DNA of 64,000 bases. Origin: Cyclina sinensis. Its lineage: Eukaryota; Mollusca; Bivalvia; Venerida; Veneridae. The notes beneath the pieces were generated by a model. The model had not been told where the DNA came from. It made no database searches and was given only the letters and a program-made list of their open reading frames with translations. Location of the stretch: contig JAAONU010000014.1 of the NCBI GenBank assembly GCA_012932295.1, forward strand, positions 22,710,011 to 22,774,010. The letters run 5' to 3'. A program made the translations under genes and the position numbers. Positions 24,430-36,350 of the stretch are shown here, piece by piece (position 1 is the stretch's first letter; each line of letters begins with the position of its first letter).

Positions 24430-25680
24430 TCCGTCGTGCGTCGTGATGCGTCAACATTTCCTTTTAAAAGACATTTTCTCCTAAACTACTGGTTCCAATC
24501 TGACAAAAATTGATAAGGGTATTTCCTGCATGTAGCTCTACCAATGTTGTTCAAAAAGTTGAATTACATCAAGAACTCTGGTTGTTATGGCGACATAAAA
24601 CCACAAGACCTAGAGCTTAGATAATTTGCATAAATGTACACCTTAGGCTTTCTACCAAGATTGTTCGAATTTTGCACCTTGGGTCATGTCTGGCCCTGTC
24701 CCGGTATCAGTTTTTTACTTAGGCTTATGTAGTCTTCTTTTTGTTTTGCCAAGGGCATCAGTTAGAGGTTCTCTACCAATATTGTTCAAATAATGGCCGT
24801 GATTTTACATAGGCTTATATGGGAAGTTTAAAAGACTAAAACATATTCTTGTCTGAAAACACAAGGCAACAGGGAAAATATTTTGCATGGAGCATCATCT
24901 AATAACCTCTATTAAGATTGTTCAGATTATGCCCTTAGGGACATTGATGGCCCTGCCCCGGAGTCACTCGATTTTACAAAGGCTGATATAGGGAAGACTT
25001 AAAAAATCTTCCTGTCTAAAACCGTATGTCCTTGAGCTTAGATATTTTGTATGTTGCATTGACTAGTAGATCTCTACCAAGTTCAAATTATATTCCTCGG
25101 ATCATGGCCTCGCGCTTGGGGGTCGTGTTTGTGTAAAATATTTAATCCTTGAAAATCTCATTGTGAGAAACCGTAAGCTTTACACTTTAGATATTTTGCA
25201 TGAAGCATCATCTAGAGTTTTTCTACCAAGTTTATTCAAATTATGCCATTTGGGATATGAATGGGTCTGCCTCTGGGTCACTTGATTTTACAAACTTTAA
25301 GGTTTATATATGAAAGAATTTTAAAAATCTTTTTGTCTGAAACCACAAGGCAATGGGGGAAAGGTATTTTGCATGGAGCATTATCTAGATGTCCTCTACC
25401 AAGTAAGTTTAAATTATTCCCCTTTGGTCATTAATAATCCTTGGCCGGGGCTCACTTGACTTTGGAATTCTTTTGTCTGAAACAGTATGCCCTAGAGCTT
25501 ACTAGATGTTTTATGTAGCATTGTACAGTCGATATATCTCAAACCTGTAAAAATTATGTCACTGGGTCAAAACTGGCCCTGAACCTAGGTACTGTTTGTA
25601 TAGAATATAAGATTTTTAAAAATCTTTAATCCAAAACTTTTTTTGTGGGGGGAGGGGGGTGTTCTGTTTGCTCACCAGCA
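24430..25680 (+). repeat. Degenerate bivalve-type tandem repeat, 8 copies
   Basis: The motif 'ctctaccaa..ttgttcaaattatgcc' and variants starts near 24537, 24651, 24771, 24909, 25071, 25218, 25394 and 25536, at spacings of 114-176 bases. Each is followed by 'ctggg.c....ctggccctg.cc' and 'tttaca.aggctta.at'. The array opens with a G+C-richer head (24411-24470, 'cgtgcatcatccgtcgtgcg') and ends near a G-rich run (25647-25660). A decayed mobile or tandem element of bivalve type, inserted in unit 1 of the left duplication system. Confidence 0.85.
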
Positions 25681-25899
25681 GACTCATAGCCTTGTAAATG
25701 TAATGAACGTTTTCTGTTGAGACTTTAAATCGCAAAAACGTACGTAGAATTTCAGACTTAAATATCGAAGGTGTTTATTGGTTTAATTAGAAACTGTTGC
25801 AGTGTTCCAAAATTATTAGCGTAGACCGTTTAATTTTGAAGTCGTCACTTTCTCCAAAACCTAAGCAAGTGCATTGTACAAGATATATGCTTGTTCGTA

Positions 25900-27150
25900 C
25901 CAGAAACCTGGATACACTAAGAGGTTGATATATCAACGACCTTGATAAATAAAACATCAATGACAGACTTTGTGAACAGAAAAGACATTCACGTAAGGCA
26001 TGTTTTCAAATATTTCGCTTGAAAAGGAAAACAGATTCAATTGATTTAACTAAAGATATACTCGACTGACGAGAACTGAATACGAGAACTAATTTTGAGT
26101 TCACTGCACAAGTTGTTGATTAGATTTTAGTCTCAGGTGTTGTCTAGTAATTTATCGTAAAATGGCAACTCTGACACATTCTAAATGAAAGTGCCGAGAA
26201 TTCCTAAACACCGTTATTATTTCCATATTTGTTTGAATAAGAACAAGTAATGGCAAGTATTCAGGACAAAAATCAAATTAAAATTGAAATTCACCGTTTG
26301 CCAACATCTTCCAAAGTCTTTTTGTAGAGCTAATTTCGGTAAATAATTAATTTTATTAGTTTTTAAACACAAACAACATATTTTTTCCTTCATTCTTCTC
26401 TAACGTCTCTTATTTGTCAAGTTTTAAAACAAAAGCCCATCACCATTGTGCTTGGCCTATCTTCTGTTATAAAACAACACGCAACAAGGTCGGTGTGCAA
26501 TTACGTGCTTAAAGCCATCTGATGCTTAAAAATGGTACCGAACAAAACCAATCTTAGAGCGCATAAAATGTTGGAAAAAAACTTTCAATCTATCTGCATT
26601 TTGAATACTTTTATTTTTAATTTTTACTAGCACAAATTTTTTGCCATCAAATACTTGACATAATTCAAATTGTGCAGGTCTTTCCTCATTTTTAAAGATG
26701 TAAATAAAGTTTATAAAATGTGAATCATAACGCTTGTTTTAAGGCATATTAGCTATTGTTAGTGCTATGATATTCTAAAAGCTGTAAGTGGAATTACAAA
26801 TGTTATATGCCTGGTTAGTTTACCGTTTTATGTGTTTAGCATACAGACAATCTGCAGAAGGTTTTAAACTTTATAATAACACACACAATGCCTCAAAATT
26901 GTTTTAGCTGATCAATTTTGTAAAGCGGGATGTGCAGAGCTTACTTCACTAAGACAGTCAGTCCTAAGTAAAACTGTGGAAGCAAGTGACTGTTCGTAAA
27001 CACAAATAAGATTATATGGAAATAACAGTTTCATTTTCCTAAATATATATTGTCATATATGCCATTTTAGCATTATTTTAATTAAACCAATTCTTTCTGA
27101 CCTTACACAGTGAACATACGGAAAAATGAATTTAGTTAGCAACTGAAGAA
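25900..27150. repeat. Left-system duplication, unit 1, second half
   Basis: The stretch 25900-26170 matches 32390-32690 ('cagaaaagacattc / cagagaagagagtttc', 'gaaaa..a.attcaattga', 'ggcaactctgacacatt / tgcaactctggcacattt'). The stretch 26270-26960 matches 30230-30960 ('tataaaacaacacg / gataaaacaacacg', 'aaatgtgaatcat', 'aaactgtgg.agcaa'). Together these show at least three copies of one old unit. Confidence 0.75.
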
Positions 27151-28047
27151 AATAATAAAGATAATTATGATCGTTTCTGTGTATGCTTTGCTCCTGTAAC
27201 AATGCCACCAGTGTCAAGAAAGCTTAAATGGAAACTGAGTGAGAATGTAATGTGTGCAGAAGAAGTCAATTTGACAGAATTTAGCAGCGATACTGCTTCA
27301 ATACATATTATGGACATATATAACATATTGAATTGTCTAAAGAGGAAAAGTAAGAAGGAAATATATATGTCCTCTAAAGAAAGAAATACCCTGATACACA
27401 ACTTGAAATAAGAAATTTGATTTTTTGATTAAGAATTGGTCATACAAGGTTAACATTATCAACATAAGAGTCCATAAAAAGACATCTTGAGAAATCGCGC
27501 CGTTAAACAGGCTCATAAAATGTAAATGCACATAACAAAACAAAAAAAACGTGGTTTCAAGAGGCAATTTGAAAGTATAAATACTATCAAATAAAAAAAA
27601 AATATCCATGTACCTCTGATGTTTAATACTCAAAAACACTAACAAGTGAATTAGAAAAAGATCAGATAAAACAACATTTTGTTTACTGATTGAATTTTCT
27701 TTTCAGCAGCATCTTCAAAAGTAAACATTTCTTTGAAATTAACTTTTTCCACACCGTTCAAACGAAATATGTGATAAAGGATTAGTAAAGTAAAGACACT
27801 TTCTTAAATTCATGGATTTTGCTTTGATGTTATTATTGAAGAGATTTGTTTAAAATATGGCGATAGAAATATGGCTAGTTCTTAAGATTGAGCATGCATT
27901 ACTAAATGAAATCTTTTTTTGTTGTTTACTGCTTTTGTCCTTGAGAGCTCATTAAATAAGCGATTGTTACAATGTATTTAACAAACAAATACGAATATAA
28001 AATCATTATAAAGGAAATATCCATCACGTGATTCAGAAAAAAATACA
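27151..28047. other. Non-coding interval
   Basis: Frames at 27202-27411 (+), 27165-27401 (-) and 27337-27645 (-) overlap each other and carry no motif. A run of A lies at 27592-27601. Nothing else was recognised. Confidence 0.45.
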
Positions 28048-28089
28048 TTGTACAGAAACATTTTTTTCAGTAATTACCTGGCGAGAACA

Positions 28090-28518
28090 ATGATTGACTA
28101 TAATAAATGTTATCTTTTCATTATATCATTTTTATTATATATATATTTCTTAGATGAATACCTAGTATATCACAAAAATGCCGAACCGTTAGTAAAAGGC
28201 CGTTTTAAGGAAAATCATCCGTTTAGAGGGGAGGATAAAAATACCTTTTCACCACATCTCCAAATAATCATGCTCACGCAATTAACCAGTAAACTTACAA
28301 GTTTTCGGTACGCATTTAAGTTTTCAGAGACATTTGAGTCATTACCTTTTACAGAAGTTGTATGTGCTAAGGCTGTTGCTTTTCAAATTTTGATCTGTTA
28401 TAGGCTTGAATATCATTCAGTTGTTTTGTATTATTGTCCTAGAAAGTATTCTAAAATTTATTTTGAATTTCTATTGAACTTAATAAAGAATAGAAACACT
28501 TACAGAGATGTATTTTAA
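28090..28518 (+). CDS. Hypothetical ORF, 142 codons from ATG (open from 28048)
   Basis: This is the longest open frame in the window and unusual for such A+T-rich DNA, where I estimate well under one frame this long by chance in 64 kb. From the ATG at 28090 it encodes an early hydrophobic stretch (about residues 7-20, CYLFIISFLLYIYF), which could be a membrane anchor or signal, then a mixed polar region and a basic C-terminal end (LLNLIKNRNTYRDVF). No domain was recognised. Against coding: the matching block at 34130-34215 keeps the DNA ('acatctccaaa', 'aaatacctttc') but not the frame, which meets stop codons there. There is no clear promoter or splice site. It may equally be a long chance frame. 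Confidence 0.2.
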   Translation: MIDYNKCYLFIISFLLYIYFLDEYLVYHKNAEPLVKGRFKENHPFRGEDKNTFSPHLQIIMLTQLTSKLTSFRYAFKFSETFESLPFTEVVCAKAVAFQILICYRLEYHSVVLYYCPRKYSKIYFEFLLNLIKNRNTYRDVF

Positions 28519-28714
28519 ATTCAATATTTTTCATGCATTTTTATAAAAATAATTGTCTATAAGACGATTAGTTAGCTTTTGATGTCACGTCGATTACCTG
28601 ATTTTACCTAACAAAGTTCTATAAAAAAAAAAAACTCGGTACGAACTTTGCGGCAAATGCTTACCACAATTAAATTTTTTTAATCCTTTGGGATTTTTTT
28701 GTGCACAGATTCAT

Positions 28715-31170
28715 ATGGACCACTTCCTCAGAACACATTTTCGTGCTTGTAACTCTTAACTCAAACATAACAATACTAAATACTGACACCACAGTCACTA
28801 CACTCTGGTATAACGAAAAAAATCAAAATAAGGCACCACATTTCTTCGGAAATCATCATTTATAAGTAAGATAAAATGTTTACAAGATGTTGCAGAAAGA
28901 ATTATGTTTATTAAATAGGTGTCTGCTAGCCAAATGTCCGCGGTGTTGCTAGGTTTCTGTGTCTAACGGCTGTCCGTAAAAGGAAAGGCGACTTTGAAAA
29001 GGAGGCAGTGCACAGTCATAAATGTTGATCAGGAAAAAAGAAAAATTGATCCCATGACTTGCTGGTTATAGACTATTTTAGCTGTTAATTACGTCTTACC
29101 GTGTAAATGCACTTATAACCATATTGACTATTTCTTGTATTCTTGTAAATACATAAACCGTGCATCTGTCAGTAATGTAAATTTCGTAATTTCTCAAACA
29201 TTCTTAGCCTTAGCAGGTATGTTTAATATGCGATATTTCTAAGCTGTGTTAGGCGTGTTATAACATTTAAAAGAAATATTTTGAAACGCTCTCTTGGTCT
29301 GCAAACTGTGGGACATTAAGAAGTGTTAAATCTAAACTGCTTTCTGAAAACATAATAAATGTCCTGAAATTCAGGACGAAAATGGTACATTTTAAAAGAA
29401 TTTTGTCTTTTTGATCTTGTAGGTAGATTTCATATCCGTATATCGGATGTTATGTCTTAGAAAGAGGAAGAGAAAAGAACACCAATTTCCAAATTAGCTG
29501 TGCAATTTTTGTTACCTCAATTCGTTTTATTATATCATCATCTGATAAACATTTGTTTTGACGAGTTTCTCTTTATTTTGAGTTTTGTTCAGTGTTTATT
29601 TACTTGACTGTGACGTTTGCTATGTCAGTTGTTTTGATAGTTATGTTTGAGTTAAGCCAAATCGGCATGCAACCGGCTTCTGGAGAAGATCTCTGCATAA
29701 GCGGTGCCACAGAAATCCCTTGTGGATGTTTTGAAGAATCCCAAGCCTAATGTTACATTTGCTATTACTAGATGAAATCTGTCTGTACAAGTTGAATCTC
29801 TTGATATGCCTTATACTTTACCGAAACATATTTATTTTAGGAAATACAATGAATAGACCGTACCTAACATCGTTTGTTTCTAGATCAGTTTTCTCCGGAA
29901 GAAACATCAAACATTTTGACAGAAAATGTTAAAAATCGTTCTGTTTCATTTCAACATCTTTCATCATTTGATTTTTTGTTTGGTCCCAGGGGTGATAATT
30001 GCATTCATTCTGTAGTTATCACACTTGCACACATTTTGTCAGATCACACTGATGATAATTACCGCACTGCCATATGTTCATATCATGAAATTATCTGGCA
30101 ATTTGTCATTAAGTGACAACCTTGACACATTCGAAATTAAATCAATTAAATGGACTCACAATACCGAATATCATGCTTCAAGATATATTTGTGTGTCTCG
30201 TCTAAATGACCCACTTGTTAATCATTTACTGATAATCTAAAGCGAATTTGATTTTATTCTCTAATTTTTCAAAACGATTTTATTGGTAGAACTGATCTAG
30301 GTATAAAGACTGTAAGTGTATTCATTGCACAATTTGCTTTGTTTTCTTCATTTGTTTTAAGGTCTCCTATTTGCCAAGCTTAAGACACAATGCAATTTCT
30401 ATTGTTGCTGATAAAACAACACGAAATCACCTGCATGCATGCAACTCGGTGCTTGATAATACGCTATGCTTCAAATGGTAAAAAGAAATCCAAACGCATA
30501 GCGCATAAGAATATTTCGACAACCTCCATTTTAGCTTCATTTCGCAAGATATTTTATTTTTAACAGCATATGAACATTATAATCAATTATTTGAAAATAA
30601 ATCCAAATTTGATGACTCTTAACTTACGTTGTAAAAGTATAAAATAAAGTTCTAAATGTGAATCATTATGCCTGTAACATGATTACTTTTATTGATCTGA
30701 AAATAAGAGTGTTGTATGTGAAATTACAAAATTCATATAACTAATCAGAGTGCGGTTATATGTTTATTGGAATTCAGGAAATTAGCAAGACGGTTATGAA
30801 GTGCACTTTTAGCGATTTTACACCACATACGCTGTCATGAATTTGTGTTAGCTGGACAGTTTTGGACTAGAGGAAATGCAGTAAGATATATATGAAAAGA
30901 TTAATTAAATGAATTTGTGAAGAATATGTCCAAAATAAAACTGTGGGAGCAAACACAAATAAAATAAAATAGATTATACAGCAGAGAATACTATTTCACA
31001 TTTTCAACTGCCTATGCTTCGAGTATAAAAGCCTTTTCTCTAATCTTGAATAATCTGGATTAAAACCCATGTTTGTTTCAGTATGGAATGATACTCAGTC
31101 AAACTCGGTGAGCAAATAAACAAAACAATTTAGTAACAAGAACATTAACGTTTTAGCGGTCCCAAGTAAC
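28715..31170. repeat. Left-system duplication, unit 2
   Basis: The most complete copy. It runs from 'cgtgcttgtaactcttaac' (28743) through 'gcgatatttctaagctgtgtt' (29230), 'gcaaccggcttctggagaag' (29670) and 'gataaaacaacacgaaat' (30409) to 'aaaactgtgggagcaaac' (30938). Unit 1 carries the same landmarks in the same order but is longer because it holds the inserted arrays at 23560-25680. Frames at 29750-30240 differ between copies and are not called as genes. Confidence 0.8.
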
Positions 31171-31678
31171 TTCTATTAAAATACCACAAAATTTCAAGAA
31201 ACAGAAAAATGGAAACATATTGCAATTTATGCAAATAAAGGCAAAATACTGATTCGATCTGTATCCAATTGGCACTGTTTCAGTACATATCACGTACTTC
31301 CATCACTTGAGTACGTTGAGTACGATAACTATATGTTATGAAAGAACACACACACACACGCACACGAGTAGAAAATCATATTTGTCTACAGAAACTGATT
31401 TTAATTATGAAATAACAATTTTTCGAGACTGTTTGGACTTGAAGATGTCTTTAATTGACAACATTGGCATTCTTAGAAATGTCGCTGTTGGACAGGTTCA
31501 AACAAAGTAAATGTATGTAACGAAAAGATATGTGTACGTTTCCAAACGCATATGATCTCATATTGTCAAACATAATTCATGATCCACAGACCTCAGGTAT
31601 TTAAGTCTATACAAAGAACAAATGTCCTAGAATCTTGTGTTTCTGGAAAAATGTTCTCCGAAATAAACTTCAGATATT

Positions 31679-31736
<58 letters not shown>

Positions 31737-32389
31737 TTTGTGTGTGTTTGTGTTGCTGTTTTTTTTTCTTTCTATTAAACATCTAAACTAATGAGCAACA
31801 TCACGGTTTACATTTCAGCAGCCGTTAGCACAGTAATTCAGTTCCAGGCTTACACTGTACACCGCCAATCAAAAATTTTAAAAGGAATAACACAAGCAAT
31901 TCCCAAACTGACTCAGAGCGTACACCTAACGAAAATGATAACATTTCTTGCTGACACCTAATTATTGAAACAGTTTCCGTATTCAAATGCATAGACTTAT
32001 TGAGCCAATTTGGTCTCAAAAGAGATTTTGCATTCACTTGTAGCGATTTCATTGAAACTTTCATTTTTTTCCAAAATGCACAGATAATGATTATCATCTT
32101 ACCATTTTTTCATGTCGTGCCAAGAAATCTTTGTATCAGTATGCTCAGGAAAGTATGTTGAATTAAAGTATTGTCGTGAAATCTTTTCTTGTGAGCAATA
32201 TAGTATCTTTCCCTAACAAATATCCTTAAATATGGTATTAAAACTTTGATTTCAACGTAATGCTGTCTAAATGTATAGGTGATTTAGTCCTTTTAAGCTA
32301 TCAAGGCGGGCCACCTGCTAAGAGAATGCATTCAAAGCCAAAACGACTTATGTTTATTATAGAATGTATATAGCATTGCTGACCCGAAA
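31171..32389. other. Non-coding interval with microsatellites
   Basis: A short (CA)n lies at about 31346-31364. The frame 31579-31791 is made largely of the GA/TG microsatellite and is not a gene. Minus-strand frame 31825-32097 has no motif. Confidence 0.5.
31681..31753. repeat. (GA)23 followed by (TG)n microsatellite
   Basis: Uninterrupted GA over 31681-31726, then TGTGTGTGTTTGTGTGTGTTTGTG. A compound dinucleotide array. Confidence 0.95.
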
Positions 32390-33450
32390 ACCTGTAGACC
32401 TTTACAGATCAACATTTACCTTGATGACAAAAACATCGAAGACAGACAATTAGCAGAGAAGAGAGTTTCGACAGACATATTACTACTGCTTAAATATCAC
32501 GCTAGTAAAAGAAAATATATTCAATTGACTTCACTATGCTAGATTGATAAGAACTGACTATTAGAACTGATTTTGAATTCAAAGCATACAGAGTAGTAGA
32601 GTGTTTTTGTCTCTAAAGTTGTCTGTTAATTTGTCATAAAGTTGCAACTCTGGCACATTTAGAATTAAATTAATTAAATGGAAGTTTTGGGAATTGTCGC
32701 TTACAAATTGACTCACAGAACTCAGAATATCTAAAGAAATGTTTGTTTCTTAATTTTTTTATAACGTATACAATTGTTTGTGGTACAAATTAATATAAGT
32801 CCAAATCATTTGGTTTTAGTTGCTTGAAATACTTTTTTCCAAATCTTTTAAAATTGTCAAATCGAGGGCAAGTCATGATCACAATATGGAGTTTATTATT
32901 TGCCGGTATCTTCAGAAGGAAAGATTTTATCGGTAATACTGGTAGTGGTTTGGTTTGGTTTAATGAGGTTTAACGCCAGTTTTAACAGCTGTAGTCATAT
33001 CCCGGCGGTCAGTCCACCTAATTAGTGTTACCTAGTGTCTTAGTAATATCATTGTACATATAAGCGATATTAGAGTACGGTTAATTAGAATGTAGGAAAT
33101 CAGGATGGTGGTACTGAAGAGCACTTAGATATACTCTTCTCGAAATTGTGTTAATTCGTCAATATATACATATAACATGTAATAATATAAAAAATGTTTG
33201 AAGATATTTTTCAAACCTATGTAAAGCTGTGGAATTAAATGGCTGTTTTCTAACGCAAAACAAAATGAAACAGAAAAACATATCTTGCAGTTTTTTCCTT
33301 AACAAACATTGCCAAATAATATATAATTTTTATATTCATTCATGCATTATCTGCATTAATTCAGTTTTCCCTACAATATATCTACTTTTCAATATACTTA
33401 TAGGAAGAAGAAAATTCGTGAGCAACTGAAGAAATTAGAAACAGGAACAT
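32390..33450. repeat. Left-system duplication, unit 3 (partial)
   Basis: The stretch 32390-32690 matches 25900-26170. The stretch 33060-33150 matches 30740-30860 ('gtgttaatt / gtgttagct', 'gaagagcactta / gaagtgcactttta'). The end 'gagcaactgaagaaatt' (33419) matches 27136. A dispersed element (32948-33045) interrupts the unit. The plus frame 33229-33429 is not kept in the other copies. Confidence 0.65.
32948..33045 (-). repeat. Dispersed element, inverted relative to 12400-12460
   Basis: 'ggtttaacgccagtttt' and 'atatcccggcggtcagtcca' are the reverse complement of the element near 12.4 kb. A short 'tttggtttggttt' tail precedes it. It was inserted into unit 3 of the left duplication system and is absent from units 1 and 2. 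Confidence 0.8.
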
Positions 33451-33474
33451 TAAGGCGTAAACTGTTCTTCATAA

Positions 33475-33477
<3 letters not shown>

Positions 33478-33551
<74 letters not shown>
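33478..33551. repeat. (AT)37 microsatellite
   Basis: Uninterrupted alternating AT over 74 bases, self-complementary and able to extrude as a cruciform. The longest perfect microsatellite in the window. Confidence 0.97.
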
Positions 33552-33554
<3 letters not shown>

Positions 33555-36189
33555 TCTTTATCAGAAACAGATTTTGAATTCAATGCAGGAAATAAACAAA
33601 TAAACTTTGCATATATTTAAAGACATGGTTTTGATCCACAACTTAAATATTTCTGCGCATCTCTAAATGTTTGCTTTTGACTTCTGGCTTTATTTATCCA
33701 AACAAATTCATGTCAAAAAATCTGTTTTTGTTATTTGATGAGTTTGTCCTAGAAGATTCTCACATTCAAAAAGGCTCTACCAATATAGCAACCTAATAGC
33801 TATAAGAAAATATTTAGCTTAATGTTAAACAAAAATATTTCATCCGATGTTTCAAAGAAATGCACTAAACAGGCACATTACATCATGCATCCTCGCCATG
33901 ACAGAAAAATATAACATGAGGTTTGTTGCGAGATGGTATTATTTAAAGCAAATAAATGTAATGGGTCCGGCATTACTTTAGATACCTTGTACACCAGAAA
34001 TGTAATAACGCAAAAGGAATTTTAAAAAATATTATAAAGTCTTTTAATATCAAATTTCATACGTATAAATAACTTAGAATTTGTTTACGTCAATGCTGTA
34101 CCATAAATCACAGATCATTTAAAGGAAACAATTCCCTTTAAATTGCAGAGTAGAAATACCTTTCGTCACATCTCCAAAAGGGTATTACACTAACGTTCAC
34201 GAGGCTACGAGTTTGAAGTTAAAAAAGTACACTTAATAAAACATTTCTGTTGTCTAATAATGATATTGCTTGCATTCGATATTTTTATAAGATTTTGAAA
34301 ATACTTAGTTATATGTTTTGATATGTATTTTTGAACAGATGTTATTTGCATGAAATTTTGTCTTTGAAGCGTTCATTACATCGGTGCAAAAGAAATTTAA
34401 AAAAGTAAAAGAAAAAAGATGCGTTGAGTTTTGTATTTCAATATGCGATAAATTTTCAAAAGATTTCTACATAAAAGTACACACAGGAATCGACTTCTTA
34501 TTCTAATCAATCTTGTTGATTGGTGTATTCAAGTTTAGGGTAAAAGTGCACGCAACTATGTTACTAAAAAATAAATATTATAAATAGGAACCGATAACAT
34601 CCCAAGTGTATAGAATTTGATGCATGCAAGCTTATGTTTCAATATGCGATAAATTTCTATCTAAAACCTGTCTATATCAAGTAAATCAAATGAAAAAGAA
34701 ATTTTTAAAAATCCTTTGCAAGCAATACACACATTAGTACGTTTTTGTATAGTGAGAGAAGCCTTACTATATACCGCAACAAATGTTTTGCACACCTATA
34801 TTGAGGGTCCTTCAAATTCTACTATTTCCCCCATAGAATCGCATGCGATTTGTATTTTTCTTATGTTTTCTTTTGACAGTGGACGCCAAACAAAGAAGCC
34901 GACAGTATCAAATGTCATCAGTGGCCTTGGGTTCAAAGCAAAGGCTCTAACACAAGATACTTGACATGACTTTTTACTGACAATGTTTAAAATAAATAAA
35001 TTTGTTTAAGGAGATTTCTTTATTTTATATGTTCAAACGTGTGGACGTGGAGATGTTGACTTTTACGAAATACATGTTTGTTGTTTCCCTACCGGTAACG
35101 AATCGAAGCACTTAATATGCTTATGTTTAATGTAACGAAGTACTTATGTTTATGTTATGTAATTGCAGATCAACATAGTGAAATATCTGAGGATAATGAG
35201 GACATTTTGAGGATACAATGTTTAACACAACTGAACATAAATGCTGATTATGAAAATATTCGCTTTATATAAATAACGTTTGCCTTTCTAGGCGTTTATC
35301 TGTATTATCAAAATAACGTTTACATTCCATTCAAGTTTCTCAACCCGAAATCTTCAGATATTGGAATAAATATCACAGGAAAGTAACAACTGTTAATTCG
35401 AGGCAAAACCATTCTGCAGAAAAAATAGATAAAATACGTTAATATCCTTAATTTCAGGAAAGTTCAAACATAAAATAACACTTTTGCCTTTGACAATACA
35501 GAAGGCTGTGAAGGGGTTTTCGCGCTAAATGCTCATTATTTTAATTTATCTTTTTAACAGAATGTATAAGAAAAAAAACATACATCGACATTCGATGCAA
35601 AAACTGACGTTGATTTAAATGATTTTTTTAAGAACGCAAGAACAATATCAAAAAATATCATTATAGAGATAATTCGTCTTAAGTTTTGAGTTGTTGAAAC
35701 TTCTCTGAAATAATAAATATGTTGACATGATTCTCTTAATATGTTCATACCTTAAAATGTAATGTGCAGAGTTGAATTAATGAAATATGATTGTTTTTGT
35801 ACTTATAACGTCTTTATTTAGCTGCATTTCTGACGTTGAAAATATTTGTACGGTAATATAGCAGGATTGGTGATTTCAAAATGGGTATCTGGTCTTAGAC
35901 TAGCTTTTCAACAAATCAACCATATTCTCCAAAAGAAAGCATTTTTGCTTCGCTGTTTTGCGTTTAGAGAAAAAATACCAAATCTATACAAACAATAATT
36001 TTTATTGTATTGCACAAGTGTGCTGTGGAAGGCTTCGCTTTCTTTCCGGTCCCCTTTGTTACAGGTAAAATGATCGCATACTTGACAGCAAAACTAGACA
36101 AAAACGATTTCTTTGTTAATAATAAGGAAACAAAATTCCATAAACCTGTCTGACATTTAACAAAGAGCTCAAAAGGTTCCAGTGTTCTT
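33552..36189. other. Non-coding interval with left-system fragments
   Basis: 34130-34215 matches 28195-28290 ('aaatacctttcgtcacatct / aaataccttttcaccacatct'). 'tttcaatatgcgataaattt' occurs twice, near 34436 and 34637, and resembles the 'gcgataaatttctagatgaa' at about 23160. These are remnants of a further unit of the left system. The frames at 34716-34964 and 35554-35748 have no motif. Confidence 0.5.
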
Positions 36190-36350
36190 CCATCTCCGTG
36201 ATAGAGAATTAAGTTATTACATTACAATGTGTATTGGCAAAGATGTCAATAATTTCTAATCCAGTCATATTTTAATAAATTGAGTTCGCGGCAACAAGTT
36301 TTTTTCTTGTTTGTTTTGATTATTGGTCAAAGGAAAAATCTATTAAATGT
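36190..36350. repeat. Right-system module b, oldest outlying copy
   Basis: 'attaagttattac.....atgtgtattggcaaagatgtcaataattt' followed by 'ttgtttgttttgattatt' matches module b at about 45810, 50880, 56570 and 59890. It marks the left limit of the right duplication system. Confidence 0.65.

Noticed and set aside
31579..31791. 70-codon frame with a long Glu-Arg repeat
   Set aside because: It is a translation of the (GA)23(TG)n microsatellite.
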